Origin: an uncultured Verrucomicrobiales bacterium
GTDB taxonomy: Bacteria > Verrucomicrobiota > Verrucomicrobiia > Verrucomicrobiales > Akkermansiaceae
Direction of reading: 5' to 3'
DNA length: 38,176 nt
Assembly: GCA_937951675.1 (NCBI GenBank)
Contig: CALFBI010000026.1
Span: 1 to 38,176, forward strand
Positions 16,830 to 26,369 of this stretch are shown in pieces (within the stretch, counting starts at the first letter, position 1; each line of letters opens with the position of its first letter). Both the position numbers and the translations under genes were made by a program. The notes under the pieces are model-generated. The model made no database searches and was not told the origin of the DNA. It was given only the letters and a program-made list of their open reading frames with translations.

Positions 16830-19800
16830 TTATTTAGATTCGAGTAGAACCTTTCCTTGGCGACTAATGCTGAATTGAGTGCGGTGGTCTTTGTTTTTCT
16901 TGAATTGAATGGTATCAGTTTGGTCTTTCCACTGAACTTGAGCTGTTTCTTTCTCGCTATTGTAAGTGACCTTAGGAAGCGGTTCACCATGGTAAAAAGG
17001 GATCATGAGCACGCGGAACTGACCTTCTTTTCCTTTGGTGTTGATACAAACCTGATCAAAAAATCGTTGAGTGCGACGACGTTTGTCGTAGGGCCCTTCG
17101 GTGACACGAGCTTGAATGAGAGGGGTCCCAAATTCAGGATCCTCTTGATGGTTAAGAATGCAAACGAGGAGTTGTGCGGATTGAGCTTTCCCTCGAATTG
17201 CGGCTTGGCGGTGAGCATGGTGAGGAGCTTCACCTTTTTCCCATGATTCGTGGGTGAGGATGAGTTGGTTATTAGGGAGGTTTTTATCTTTAGACCAAAG
17301 TTCAGAAGTCCAGACGCCTCGACCAAGTGCGGCTGTCCATTGATATTCTCGTTCTTGATCGTCTTTTTTAGCATCATCAACAATGATTCCGTAGGCATGT
17401 TTTCCTCGGACGAGTCCGCTACTCCGGTAAACGTATTCAACGGGGTTGTATGCAGCTCTGACTGTAGGAAACCAGTTAGAATAAGTGTAACTTGGCCACC
17501 AAGGTCTCATTTTTCGATGTTGTGTTCCTTTAAAAATGTCGATGATACTTGGGCTTGGTTCAAATTCGTAATGGTAATCGACAGGGGCTTTGCTTCCCCA
17601 CCAGCCTGCCTTATCCCATAAGACAGTTTGAGTCGACCAGCGCCAGCTGTAGGCATAGCCAAGATCCGCAGAGCCAACCGCTCCGTATTCATTGGTATTA
17701 GCTCCGAGATAAGTCGTAGCGGCAGAAGGCCCATCTGCCATCGATTTACCATCGATGAGAACGCTGTTATGAATTTCTCCATTATAAGCCGTCGTAATGG
17801 GGCTTTCGGTGAACCAGTTCACACCATGCCCACCAAAGATGAAGATGCCGGAGTCGGCATGATGGTGGCCAGCTCCAAGATAATGGTTTGGACGCACCTG
17901 CATGAGCATCCACTCCGCATCAGCACCTGGTTTACTGAAGGCAGATAAGATGCCTTGAGTGGTGTCATTTATGACTTCTGCATTGGAAATATCAGACCTT
18001 TTCGTTACTTCCCATTCACTCTCGTAGAGCCCACCATGAGGACTCAATGGGTTATTAAGAATAGGGAGGCGTTTACGGTGGTAGCTTTTTTCAAGATCTT
18101 GGCGGTAAGCATCGAAATCGAAAGTATCCCAGTTAATGTTAGGGAAGTGGGAAGTGAGGATGAAATCCGCAGCCTTATTATCAGGGAAAAAAGTTTTATA
18201 AGTTCCGGTCGTCATAGGATCAAACTTTACACTGGAATAGGTGCCACTCGTGAAAGTGAGTTCGCCGTTAGGACTGGTAGACATCATTTGGGAATCCATT
18301 AACTTCCGGAAATGAGGGTGGCCAAAGTAGTTAGAACCTCGGCGTGCAAAAGCGACCATATTAGTGGTCTGGAATTGGAATCCTGCCCCGCTTTTTCCGT
18401 TACTTTCAAAGACCGTTCCATACTCATTAATGCCAAATTGGCAGAAAGACTCTGTGACGTGACGCACTCGTTCGACACATTCAGGGTCATGCCCTTCGAG
18501 TCCTTCAATTGCCATTGCGGCGAGGCCAATCGTAGTGTGCCAGGTGCAATGGTTATTATCAATCCAGCGGGCAGGCCCGGAATGGTGAGATTCGGCTTTG
18601 CCATACGTCGCTTTGGCGATGAGGCGAGCCATTTGCGCCTTCTGAGCGTCATCCATCCAGTGTCCTCCAAAGTCAAGAAGCCAAGGGAGATCCATATGAC
18701 CAGAAGAGGTTGCAAAGGCACGCCAGGCGGTTCGCCCTCCATTTGCTCGGTTATGATCAATGCCCCACTCAGAATCGGACCAAGCATTGTATTCATCCAT
18801 GAGTGTTTCAGTGAGGGCGGAATAATTACAGATGGCTTTGGCAACTTTTTGACCAAGTTCAGAATCGTTTGTAATAAGAGAGTAGTAAGCGATCGCAACG
18901 AGGCAGTGTCCATTATAACTGACATGAGAATTATAAACTCTTCCTTTTTGTCCTCGCAGTTCGTGAGCGGTGCGCACAAGGGGTTGTTGAAGTTCTTTCT
19001 TTTTCATTTCTTCCTTGGTGAGAGGACCTCCTTCGACGAGGCGGAGAAAGGTTTTTCCGTCCGAAGTTTTTGGATCAAGCCAGGTTTTGTTTAGAAGAAA
19101 TTCGAGTAGGATGAAGGACTTCTTCATCGCTTTATCAGTTTCAAAACGTTTGCGAAGAGTCGGTAGATCTTGAGGGCTAAAAAGAATGCGAGGGTAGACC
19201 CCAGGAGCAGGAACAGCCGAACCAAGCATTGCTTTGTTAAAACCATCGAATTGATAGCTCTCAGGAGGAGCCATTTTCCATTCGGTTTCCTCTCCCTCAT
19301 AGAGCTTGAGCTGTTCGTCGCTGATGTTGACATAGTCGGTCCACGCTCCTTGTCGCTTAAGTAATGGGATATACTTTTGAGCAATGGCAGGGTCGGCGAT
19401 GGTATCAGGAGTATCAAAGAGAGATTCTAAAGCGTCGGTCAATGGAGGGCTTGAAAGAATGGCTTGGGGTAACTCTCCTAAAAAAATGAGATCATTTTCG
19501 AGAACGTGCAGTGGTAATTGAAGGTAGGAAGCGAGATCGGTTAAAGAGATGTAAGGTTGGCCCTGGTAATCTTGTGCTTGTAAACTGGGAGGGAAGACCT
19601 CTTTTGAAATCGTAAATTGGTGAACGTAACGATCGCTTAAATATTCGGGCGCTTCATCAGCCTTTTTGGTTTTGGCACACATGAGTTGTGCAAAACTTTG
19701 AGGGATATGTAGAATTCCATCGATTAATTGAGGCTCCCCTTTGAGGATACGTTGTTGATCGAGACGGGTTCGAGTTCCGTGAAAGTAGACGTAACGACTG

Positions 19801-19985
19801 TGCTGATGGAGTGCGATCGTATTTTGAAGGTGAGGGAGGCACTTTTCGAGTGCGGAGCGAGTGTAAGCGAGCCCTTGGTCTTGTGCTGGAATGGGAAGCG
19901 GAAACTCGTTTGCAGAGCTCGCCACCGAACTTAGGATGAGAAGGCTTCCTATAAGCGATGGTATTTTTGGAATAAAAAACGACAT
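16830..19985 (-). CDS. Large secreted heparinase II/III-type polysaccharide-degrading protein
   Basis: The frame is open to 20066, but the ATG at 19985 precedes a good signal peptide (MSFFIPKIPSLIGSLLILSS...VASSANE), giving 1051 residues. Domains in that numbering: a copper-amine-oxidase-like N-terminal module of small beta repeats (about 60-175, with YVYFHGTRTRLDQQ and PYISLTDLASYLQLPLHV); an alpha-toroid region with YNAWSDSEWGIDHNR and DNNHCTWH (477-482); and a heparinase II/III-like beta domain with GHHHADSGIFIFGGHGVNWF (707-724). The Asn-His and His-rich motifs fit a lyase active site. No carbohydrate-binding module is attached. The substrate is unknown. No susC/D-like or sulfatase gene is adjacent. 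The gene is divergent from asnS across 186 bases. Confidence 0.7.
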   Translation of the reverse strand: MSFFIPKIPSLIGSLLILSSVASSANEFPLPIPAQDQGLAYTRSALEKCLPHLQNTIALHQHSRYVYFHGTRTRLDQQRILKGEPQLIDGILHIPQSFAQLMCAKTKKADEAPEYLSDRYVHQFTISKEVFPPSLQAQDYQGQPYISLTDLASYLQLPLHVLENDLIFLGELPQAILSSPPLTDALESLFDTPDTIADPAIAQKYIPLLKRQGAWTDYVNISDEQLKLYEGEETEWKMAPPESYQFDGFNKAMLGSAVPAPGVYPRILFSPQDLPTLRKRFETDKAMKKSFILLEFLLNKTWLDPKTSDGKTFLRLVEGGPLTKEEMKKKELQQPLVRTAHELRGQKGRVYNSHVSYNGHCLVAIAYYSLITNDSELGQKVAKAICNYSALTETLMDEYNAWSDSEWGIDHNRANGGRTAWRAFATSSGHMDLPWLLDFGGHWMDDAQKAQMARLIAKATYGKAESHHSGPARWIDNNHCTWHTTIGLAAMAIEGLEGHDPECVERVRHVTESFCQFGINEYGTVFESNGKSGAGFQFQTTNMVAFARRGSNYFGHPHFRKLMDSQMMSTSPNGELTFTSGTYSSVKFDPMTTGTYKTFFPDNKAADFILTSHFPNINWDTFDFDAYRQDLEKSYHRKRLPILNNPLSPHGGLYESEWEVTKRSDISNAEVINDTTQGILSAFSKPGADAEWMLMQVRPNHYLGAGHHHADSGIFIFGGHGVNWFTESPITTAYNGEIHNSVLIDGKSMADGPSAATTYLGANTNEYGAVGSADLGYAYSWRWSTQTVLWDKAGWWGSKAPVDYHYEFEPSPSIIDIFKGTQHRKMRPWWPSYTYSNWFPTVRAAYNPVEYVYRSSGLVRGKHAYGIIVDDAKKDDQEREYQWTAALGRGVWTSELWSKDKNLPNNQLILTHESWEKGEAPHHAHRQAAIRGKAQSAQLLVCILNHQEDPEFGTPLIQARVTEGPYDKRRRTQRFFDQVCINTKGKEGQFRVLMIPFYHGEPLPKVTYNSEKETAQVQWKDQTDTIQFKKNKDHRTQFSISRQGKVLLESK

Positions 19986-20171
19986 ACAGATAAGTAATAC
20001 TCTGCAGAAGTGATGAAAATTACAACAAATACTCAGATAAGTTACAGATCGGCCTCCCTTACTCAAGTGGTGGGCGGGCCAAAAAGAAGTCTAAGAGAGA
20101 CTTAAAAAGTTTGCTCGCGAGTTCCGAGGTTTGACCTTCCTGAAAAGAGCACTCAAAGTGTTTATCGTTTT
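19986..20171. promoter_or_regulatory. Divergent intergenic region with repeated CAGATAAGT and an AGTAATACT palindrome
   Basis: This 186-base gap separates the lyase-like gene from asnS. CAGATAAGT occurs twice in the same orientation (19987-19995 and 20034-20042). The palindromic 9-mer AGTAATACT is at 19993-20001, within 16 bases of the lyase start codon. The same palindrome (as AGTATTACT) occurs upstream of the second lyase-like gene. These are candidate operator sites, by inference only. Confidence 0.35.
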
Positions 20172-21524
20172 ATGAGCATTCAGACCTTATTACAAGAAAA
20201 CCAGCCTTTGGGGGTGCAAGTGGAAGTGTCCGCATGGGTGCGAACACGACGTGATGCTAAAAGCTTTTCATTTTTAGAACTTAATGACGGTTCCTGCCTT
20301 TCGTCTCTACAGGTGGTCGTCGATCAGGGGGTTCCAGGTTCTGAGCAGCTTTCTCAAATGCTGACGGGAGCGTCTGTGCAGGTGAAGGGGACTTTAGTGG
20401 AGTCACAAGGCAAACAGCGCTGTGAATTACAGGCTAGTGAAATAGTGCTTTTGGGGGGAGTTGCAGATGATTACCCCTTGCAGAAAAAGAGGCACGGGGT
20501 AGAGTTTCTACGAGAAATAGCGCACCTTCGCCCGCGAACCAATTTATTTGGGGCGGTCTTTAGAACGCGAAGCCGCCTTTCTTTTGCGGTGCATCAGTTT
20601 TTTCAGGAACAAGGTTTTCATTATGTTCATACCCCTATTATCACGGCGAGTGATTGCGAGGGAGCGGGAGAGATGTTTCGAGTGACGACTTTAGATGACC
20701 TTTCAAAGCCTTCGAGCGAGGATTTTTTTGCCAAAGAAAGTTACTTAACCGTCAGTGGTCAGCTGGAAGGAGAGACTTATGCCTCGGCATTAGGTCGGAT
20801 TTACACCTTTGGCCCAACTTTTCGGGCTGAAAATTCGAACACAAGTCGCCATGCTTCAGAGTTTTGGATGATTGAGCCAGAGGTCGCCTTTTGTGATTTA
20901 AATGGAGATATGAATCTAGCAGAAGATTTTGTGAAATATCTGCTACGTGATGTTTTAGAGAATCAGAAAGAAGATCTCGCCTTTTTTAACCAGTTTGTAG
21001 AAAAAGGTCTCACGGATAAATTGAAACACATTGTAGAGTCAGAATTTGTGCGGGTGAGTTACGCCGAGGCGGTTGAGATCCTCATAAGCAGTGGGCAGAA
21101 GTTTGAATACTCTGTCCAAGATGGAGCCAATTTACAGTCCGAGCACGAACGTTATTTGACGGAACAACATTTCAAATCTCCGGTGATTGTTTATGATTAC
21201 CCAAAGGAAATTAAGCCGTTCTACATGCGTAGAAATGAGGACGGAAAGACCGTTGCCGCAATGGATTTACTAGTTCCTGGAATAGGGGAACTCATTGGAG
21301 GGAGCCAGCGAGAAGAACGGTATGAGGTCTTAAAAGAGCTCATGGATAAAGAGGGCTTAAGCCAAGAAGACTATGGCTGGTATTTAGACCTACGTAAATA
21401 TGGAAGTGTTCCGCATGCTGGATTTGGATTGGGGTTTGAGCGGCTTTTAATGTTTGTAACAGGTGTTTCTAACATTCGAGATGTCATCCCTTTCCCAAGA
21501 ACTCCAAATTCTTGTAAATTTTAA
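20172..21524 (+). CDS. asnS: Asparaginyl-tRNA synthetase
   Basis: This class IIb aminoacyl-tRNA synthetase charges tRNA-Asn. The 450-residue protein has the N-terminal OB-fold ([20 protein letters not shown]), motif 2 region [20 protein letters not shown], and the motif 3 [20 protein letters not shown] near the C-terminus followed by [11 protein letters not shown]. These sequences distinguish AsnRS from AspRS. Start ATG at 20172 gives the canonical N-terminus. The 3' end converges with the minus-strand repeat protein, with only 18 bases between stops and at most a weak hairpin. Confidence 0.96.
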   Translation: MSIQTLLQENQPLGVQVEVSAWVRTRRDAKSFSFLELNDGSCLSSLQVVVDQGVPGSEQLSQMLTGASVQVKGTLVESQGKQRCELQASEIVLLGGVADDYPLQKKRHGVEFLREIAHLRPRTNLFGAVFRTRSRLSFAVHQFFQEQGFHYVHTPIITASDCEGAGEMFRVTTLDDLSKPSSEDFFAKESYLTVSGQLEGETYASALGRIYTFGPTFRAENSNTSRHASEFWMIEPEVAFCDLNGDMNLAEDFVKYLLRDVLENQKEDLAFFNQFVEKGLTDKLKHIVESEFVRVSYAEAVEILISSGQKFEYSVQDGANLQSEHERYLTEQHFKSPVIVYDYPKEIKPFYMRRNEDGKTVAAMDLLVPGIGELIGGSQREERYEVLKELMDKEGLSQEDYGWYLDLRKYGSVPHAGFGLGFERLLMFVTGVSNIRDVIPFPRTPNSCKF

Positions 21525-21542
21525 TCATTTTTTTGAAATGAA

Positions 21543-22472
21543 TTAAAAGGAAACTTGCTCCTGATCAATTTGGCTCAAGGCATACGATTGGATGTCAGGG
21601 TGTTCAATAAACTCAACCCAGGTCATGGCAACACCAGAGTCAAAAGTTTTTATTTCTTCGATATAAGCTAAGATTCCGAGATCTTTATTGCGGGAAGAGG
21701 GCGCTTCTTGGATCCATTCTCCAAACTCATTGGGAGAGTGTTTCGCCCAGGTTTGGTAAAGAGTTTGCAGGTAGCTTTCTTTTAATGATGGCTGGTTAGA
21801 AAAACGAGCTGCTAGGTTCGCTGTTCTTTGGCCTCCATGGTTGAGATAGTCGTATTGAGCAAGACTTTCAGTAAATAAGGTCAATGCAGAATGTGTCTCC
21901 TGCTGCTGGTGTCGTTGAGTAAGCCAGTCCCGAGCCTCAGAAGGAGAATTGTTGAGCCATTTTTGAAATTGAAGCTCACTTATTCTTTGGTGAACTTCAA
22001 TGAATGGTTCGAGTAATTGGATGTATTTCAAAGCTTCTTTTGCTTCGAAATGTTCACCAATACTAGAATTAACAAGCTCTACGAGAAGAGAGGTGTCTTT
22101 AAGTTGAGGGTTTTGTGAAATCCAGATGAGAGCTGTTTTGATGTCACGGTGAAGCCAGTTTCTTAATGTTTCTCGAGCCTCATGTCTCCTCCCGTTAGCA
22201 AAGGCGGAAATGATTTGAGATTCTTCTTGAGTCGCTTCGAGTTTATCTGATTCCGCATCAGGGTCATTCACCTCTAAAGAAAGAAGTTGTCTCGATACCG
22301 TAAGAAGGCGTTCTTTTGATTTACCTCTTGGTAAGAGAGGCGTCTGAAAAGCGCTTTCATCATCTAGGAGAGGTCCAGTGGGGCCTTGTTCATTAAGTAG
22401 AGGTTTCCATTGAACAAAGAGTAATACACTGAAGAGGCCTAAGCATAAAATGATGAGAGGAAAGCGCTTCAT
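21543..22472 (-). CDS. Membrane-anchored repeat protein, unknown function
   Basis: The 309-residue protein has an N-terminal hydrophobic anchor (about 5-22) and a body of degenerate helical repeats marked by a recurring A..W pattern: IKTALIWISQNP, SPSEARDWLTQR, SPNEFGEWIQEAP and SGVAMTWVEFIE. Proteins with this pattern are common and mostly uncharacterised in Verrucomicrobiota and related phyla. They resemble TPR/HEAT-like scaffolds. The gene begins 6 bases after the stop of the second lyase-like gene and so is probably co-transcribed with it. A role in the same polysaccharide process is inferred from position only. Confidence 0.6.
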   Translation of the reverse strand: MKRFPLIILCLGLFSVLLFVQWKPLLNEQGPTGPLLDDESAFQTPLLPRGKSKERLLTVSRQLLSLEVNDPDAESDKLEATQEESQIISAFANGRRHEARETLRNWLHRDIKTALIWISQNPQLKDTSLLVELVNSSIGEHFEAKEALKYIQLLEPFIEVHQRISELQFQKWLNNSPSEARDWLTQRHQQQETHSALTLFTESLAQYDYLNHGGQRTANLAARFSNQPSLKESYLQTLYQTWAKHSPNEFGEWIQEAPSSRNKDLGILAYIEEIKTFDSGVAMTWVEFIEHPDIQSYALSQIDQEQVSF

Positions 22473-22478
22473 AGAGCC

Positions 22479-25400
22479 TTATTTGGTAAAGACTTTGAAT
22501 TCTCCAAGTCCTAGGTTGGACCCTCCACCAGAAGAGGTTATTTGGAACCGGATCTTTTTCACGCCGTCTCGTGGATGACTCCAACGTCTTCCGGTTTTAC
22601 CATCTCGGGGCATACCACCCGAGAACTGGAAGGAGCTAAATGCGTTCCCTTGACTATTGTAATAAGTGAATTTGCCGTTTTGAATATATTCGGAAGTCGC
22701 CCGGTTAAAGATTTCGACTCCTGAAACATTTTGAACAGTAGGGAATTCAAGTTCGATCCATGGAGTGCGCTCTCTACTGGAAGCCCAGCTCCCTCGGTTT
22801 GGGATACCGGTGACACCATCGAGCACATTACTGGCTCTATAATTCGTATTATATGATGAGGAAGCTCTTGCTGTGGCGAGAGGCGCGATATTAGTGCCTG
22901 GGCTAGGAGCTGGAGCAGTAGAAGTTCTCCTGATTTCGATCCAGTTGAAATTAGATCCATTTCCAATAAACTCCGTTCTTAATTTTAAATCATTTCCCTG
23001 GTTGAGTTGAACATTAGGAATCGTGATCGTTCGCCATGACTGCCAACCATTTGTTTTAGGAATAGAAGCGGTGCCCAAGTTCGTCCCATTGAGGCTCCAC
23101 TGGATTTTATTCTGATCACTGTTTTTTGCGGCAACACGCGCGATGAGGTCATATCGACCGCTAGTTGGGATGTTCACCCGGTATTCAAGCCATTCTCCGG
23201 TGTAAACCCATCCTACATTATAGCCGCCTCCCGTATCACCGGTGCTTTCGATATCAACAGCGTCATTACGATATTTGCCGCCACGATTAGCGGGATCGGT
23301 ATCATTAAAGCTCGTATAGTCTTCAGACTGAATCCTCGCCGGTAGAGTCGGCAAGTTATTCACAGGGGGAGGAGTTGCAACAGACCCTTCAGAGAAGGTC
23401 GAACGGCCGCCCGTATTTTGAACATTGATTACTTTGCGAGTGATTCCTTGCCCTGCGATAGTGAGTTGAGTTTTATTAGCATTCCAAACAGTTTGTGGTT
23501 TTGACATGTTGGAATAGTGAGGCCAGAGAAGGACTTTAAGTTGAGGGTCGACCGCGTTGAGGCGAATACGAAGTCTGCGGGCGTCTTTATTTGTTAAAGA
23601 AGTCTTATAAGTTTCATTAGCAAAACTTACGGACCCAGAAGAAGTCTCTCCTTGTAGGACGCGAACGAGTAAACGTCTGTTTTCAGGATCACTACTTGAC
23701 CAAAGAGTGGCATCGTTTCCGGATACGGAAATGCGATCGATGTCGTTAGAAATTTGGAAATAACTGTCGTAGCGATGCTGATTATTATCTTTTTTGATAT
23801 CATCAGCGATGATGATGTATGGGAATTGCGATTTCCCATAGCAGATACTGCGAAATGCTTTTTGAACCGGCTGGTTTGGGCGCTTCCACATCCACATTCC
23901 AGGGTATCCAATGTTGGGCTGATTCCAGAGCGAGGTAGGGAGCCAACTAGGGTGTTGATTAGAAGGGTAGAAGCTACGAGGATTAATCGTTTCTTGCTGC
24001 CAATCACTTGCGGCAGGCCGAGGGGGATGACTTGCGCTTGTTGTCCAAGGCTCACTCCACTGCCAATCATAAGCATATTTCAAATCTGCAGCAGCGGTAA
24101 TAAGACCGTTTTGGTCCGCAGGGCGGCCAATCATTTTAACGGAAGGTGATTTGTAGGCCTGTCCTTTTCCATCAATAACGACCGTGCTGGATTCATCTGC
24201 GTTGCGAACTTCACGGAAATTATAATGAGAAATCCAACGTTTCCCAAGAGCGTTAAGGTTCACATACCCTCGGCCAGCTTTATCATGCCCAATGTTGAAC
24301 GCATCTGGTCGAGCATCAAAAGTCAGCTGTGTAGCGGTATTTGTGAAATCATTTCTGATAATCGTTTTACCTCTTTGAGGGTAGTATTTAATAAGAGAGG
24401 CACCTTTGCCTTCGAGGGTGTTAACTCCATTCGATGAGGCTCCTCCTAAATAAGCGTATTCGATAAGAGATTGCCCTCTCAAGCTTCGAAAATAATCATC
24501 TCCTAGGCGCCAGCGGTAAGCGTAATCAACAAGCGGTTCATCTTTATATATGTATTTTAAGCTAATAATAGAGCTAGGGTAAAAGATTCCATTATCACCA
24601 TCGTTAGGAAATGAGGTGTTCCCTCCGGACTCTCCTCCAATCAGGTCACCGTCCGGGATCGCTTCGGAATCATAAGCGATGTATTTTGGGATCTCTACCA
24701 TTTGAGCGCGATTTGTCGCAAAGTAGTTATCGCCATGACGCGCCATAGCGATGAGACCGCGAAGTCCTTCTCGCAGCCCTAGATTAGGCCCGTAGGTGTC
24801 TTCAATACAGTAGCCATTGGTGGTGAAACCTACTTTAATGTAATTTTTGAGAATTCTGCGAATTTGATTCCAGGCATCAGGATCAAACCCCGTTTCTCCA
24901 TAAATAGCAGCAAGCATGACCGCCACTTCACCGCAGTATCCGTAGTGATTTGAAACAGCGTTTCCATTGAGTCCTACGGGCTCTTGATCTGCACCAAAAA
25001 CTTTCCAGCCTCTTGTGGATAGTGAGATTGATTGACGGAGATCTGCCCGTTGCGAGTTATCCATATCAGAATAAAGCATGTCATAAACAAGAGCTAGACC
25101 GACTCCTCCAGCCTGGTGGATAAAGGGGAGTGCGATTTCATAAGTCGTTTTTCGACTCCAATAACGTTGAATCGCAGAGCGGCTTGCGTCACTGAGGCCT
25201 GAATAATTGTTGGTGCGATAGCGGAGTTCCGTAAAAGTATAAATGCGGGCGTAATTCACTGCCGATTTAATAATGATGTCTTTCAGGCCTGGAACGTGGC
25301 GGGCTTCTCCATTTGTGTAGAGTTTGGACCACAGCGCTCCTGCTGACCAATCATAAGAACGAAACTCATCTGCCTTGAAGTGCTTTTCAATGACCGCATT

Positions 25401-25697
25401 GGGAACATTGGTAGATGAGATATTAAGTCTGGAAAGCTCTACGAAGGATCTATTAGTTGTCGCTGAGCTTCTGGCTATAGCGTGAATCCAGTTACTTACT
25501 TTTTGGTATCTTGTGTCATCAAGGCGGCTTTTAATTTGAGGGAGCTCGCTAGCATTACAGAAGACTCTGGGGTGGGTGTAAGCTGGCAGGGTTGATGGAA
25601 AGGAGCGGTCAGCAGCTTCGGATAAAGCCGTGAAACTCAAAAAAGACAAAGTGCTGAAACACACCCCCAATAGGCACCTGTTTAATCGTATCTTCAT
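22479..25697 (-). CDS. Large secreted heparinase-like enzyme with CBM6 and discoidin domains
   Basis: The 1072-residue protein starts with a signal peptide (to about residue 29, ALSEAAD). An alpha-toroid-like region covers about 35-400, with GNAVSNHYGYCGEVAVMLAA (244-263). A heparinase II/III-like beta region covers about 410-770, with NIGHDKAGRGYVNLNALGKR (468-487). A Pro-rich linker at 775-787 leads to a CBM6-type module (about 788-925: RIQSEDYTS, YTGEWLEYRVNIPTSGRYDL, FNWIEIRR). A second linker APAPSPG precedes a discoidin/F5-8 type C module (about 936-1071: APLATARASSSYNTNYRASN, DGVTG, WIELEFP). The domain order points to a secreted polysaccharide lyase bound to its substrate. The polymer is not identifiable. 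Confidence 0.75.
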   Translation of the reverse strand: MKIRLNRCLLGVCFSTLSFLSFTALSEAADRSFPSTLPAYTHPRVFCNASELPQIKSRLDDTRYQKVSNWIHAIARSSATTNRSFVELSRLNISSTNVPNAVIEKHFKADEFRSYDWSAGALWSKLYTNGEARHVPGLKDIIIKSAVNYARIYTFTELRYRTNNYSGLSDASRSAIQRYWSRKTTYEIALPFIHQAGGVGLALVYDMLYSDMDNSQRADLRQSISLSTRGWKVFGADQEPVGLNGNAVSNHYGYCGEVAVMLAAIYGETGFDPDAWNQIRRILKNYIKVGFTTNGYCIEDTYGPNLGLREGLRGLIAMARHGDNYFATNRAQMVEIPKYIAYDSEAIPDGDLIGGESGGNTSFPNDGDNGIFYPSSIISLKYIYKDEPLVDYAYRWRLGDDYFRSLRGQSLIEYAYLGGASSNGVNTLEGKGASLIKYYPQRGKTIIRNDFTNTATQLTFDARPDAFNIGHDKAGRGYVNLNALGKRWISHYNFREVRNADESSTVVIDGKGQAYKSPSVKMIGRPADQNGLITAAADLKYAYDWQWSEPWTTSASHPPRPAASDWQQETINPRSFYPSNQHPSWLPTSLWNQPNIGYPGMWMWKRPNQPVQKAFRSICYGKSQFPYIIIADDIKKDNNQHRYDSYFQISNDIDRISVSGNDATLWSSSDPENRRLLVRVLQGETSSGSVSFANETYKTSLTNKDARRLRIRLNAVDPQLKVLLWPHYSNMSKPQTVWNANKTQLTIAGQGITRKVINVQNTGGRSTFSEGSVATPPPVNNLPTLPARIQSEDYTSFNDTDPANRGGKYRNDAVDIESTGDTGGGYNVGWVYTGEWLEYRVNIPTSGRYDLIARVAAKNSDQNKIQWSLNGTNLGTASIPKTNGWQSWRTITIPNVQLNQGNDLKLRTEFIGNGSNFNWIEIRRTSTAPAPSPGTNIAPLATARASSSYNTNYRASNVLDGVTGIPNRGSWASSRERTPWIELEFPTVQNVSGVEIFNRATSEYIQNGKFTYYNSQGNAFSSFQFSGGMPRDGKTGRRWSHPRDGVKKIRFQITSSGGGSNLGLGEFKVFTK

Positions 25698-26000
25698 AAA
25701 ACTTAACCCGGGGTATATTTAAATCATATTTAACCTTCAACTTAAATCTTATGGTCCTTGTTTTGTTTTCTCTGTTAGAACTTATACTAAAAAGTATTAC
25801 TGTTTATGAGTTTAATATAAATAAGAGTGTTTTAAGGTGGGGTTTTAACGTTAAAAAAAAGACGTATCTTGAGTTTTTTCTGAGCGTTTTCAGACTTTGT
25901 TTTAAGCTGTAATCATTTTATTAAAAGTGAGTTAATGGTTTTTTGTCGGGTTCTAATACTGCTATTCAAAATAGTAAACCCGCTACCTGTTAATACTGGT

Positions 26001-26023
26001 TTCAACTTTTTCGAAAAGTTGAA
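26001..26023. repeat. Perfect 10-base inverted repeat (3-base loop)
   Basis: TTCAACTTTT-TCG-AAAAGTTGAA, second of three closely spaced inverted repeats. There is no T run on either side long enough for a standard terminator. Confidence 0.7.
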
Positions 26024-26056
26024 TGTCGACCTATAAGTAATAGTATATACGTAATA

Positions 26057-26086
26057 AATTAAAGTATAGGTTGTTATACTTTAATT
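26057..26086. repeat. Perfect 12-base inverted repeat (6-base loop)
   Basis: AATTAAAGTATA-GGTTGT-TATACTTTAATT. The half-site AGTATA/TATACT also occurs near 25782-25796. It may be an operator or an RNA hairpin. Confidence 0.7.
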
Positions 26087-26369
26087 GTATTGGTCACTGG
26101 AAAACGCAAATCTTTGGAGGTGCAGATACGTTGAATTGATATTTCAAGACCTCTGCGGGGATCTTCGGTTTTTGTTAGAGAGCGCGCGAAGGGCTCTTGA
26201 GGCTGTCACCGATGTGATTCTCGCGATTATTGAGGAGAGTTTGCTAGTGAAAGGATTCCCTCATCTCAGCTGAGGAATAGATGCGAGTCCTTTGCCCTCA
26301 GAGCTCACATAAAAAAGTGTGATATTTGTAGTGGTGCTTTTCTTTGTAAAAAAAGATAAGAGGTTCCCT

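Larger units (their letters stand above)
25698..26369. promoter_or_regulatory. Gene-free AT-rich region with several inverted repeats
   Basis: About 670 bases carry no convincing gene; one 62-codon frame at 26085 is not supported. The region holds a TATACT-AAAA-AGTAT repeat near 25782-25796, the palindrome AGTATTACT at 25793-25801, and three hairpins. The first is CGGGTT...AACCCG with an inner CTATT/AATAG at 25947-25982. The second is TTCAACTTTT/AAAAGTTGAA at 26001-26023. The third is a perfect 12-base stem AATTAAAGTATA/TATACTTTAATT at 26057-26086. It lies upstream of the second lyase-like gene and past the 3' end of the two-helix membrane protein, so it likely contains that enzyme's promoter and operators. 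Confidence 0.5.

Noticed and set aside
18299-19094. Long frames of 226 and 260 codons on either strand
   Set aside because: Both are shadows of the 1051-residue heparinase-like gene, whose domains and signal peptide are clear.
21520-21546. Weak hairpin TAATCATTT / AAATGAATTA between asnS and the repeat-protein gene
   Set aside because: The stem is imperfect and AT-only, so it is not listed as a terminator although it may act as one for the two converging genes.
25940-26090. Integron attC-like site
   Set aside because: The stems do not show the RYYYAAC/GTTRRRY core-site pair, and no integrase or cassette array is present.
26085-26273. 62-codon plus-strand frame in the inverted-repeat region
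   Set aside because: It starts inside the perfect inverted repeat at 26057-26086, has no ribosome binding site and no recognisable motif, and its neighbourhood reads as regulatory DNA.
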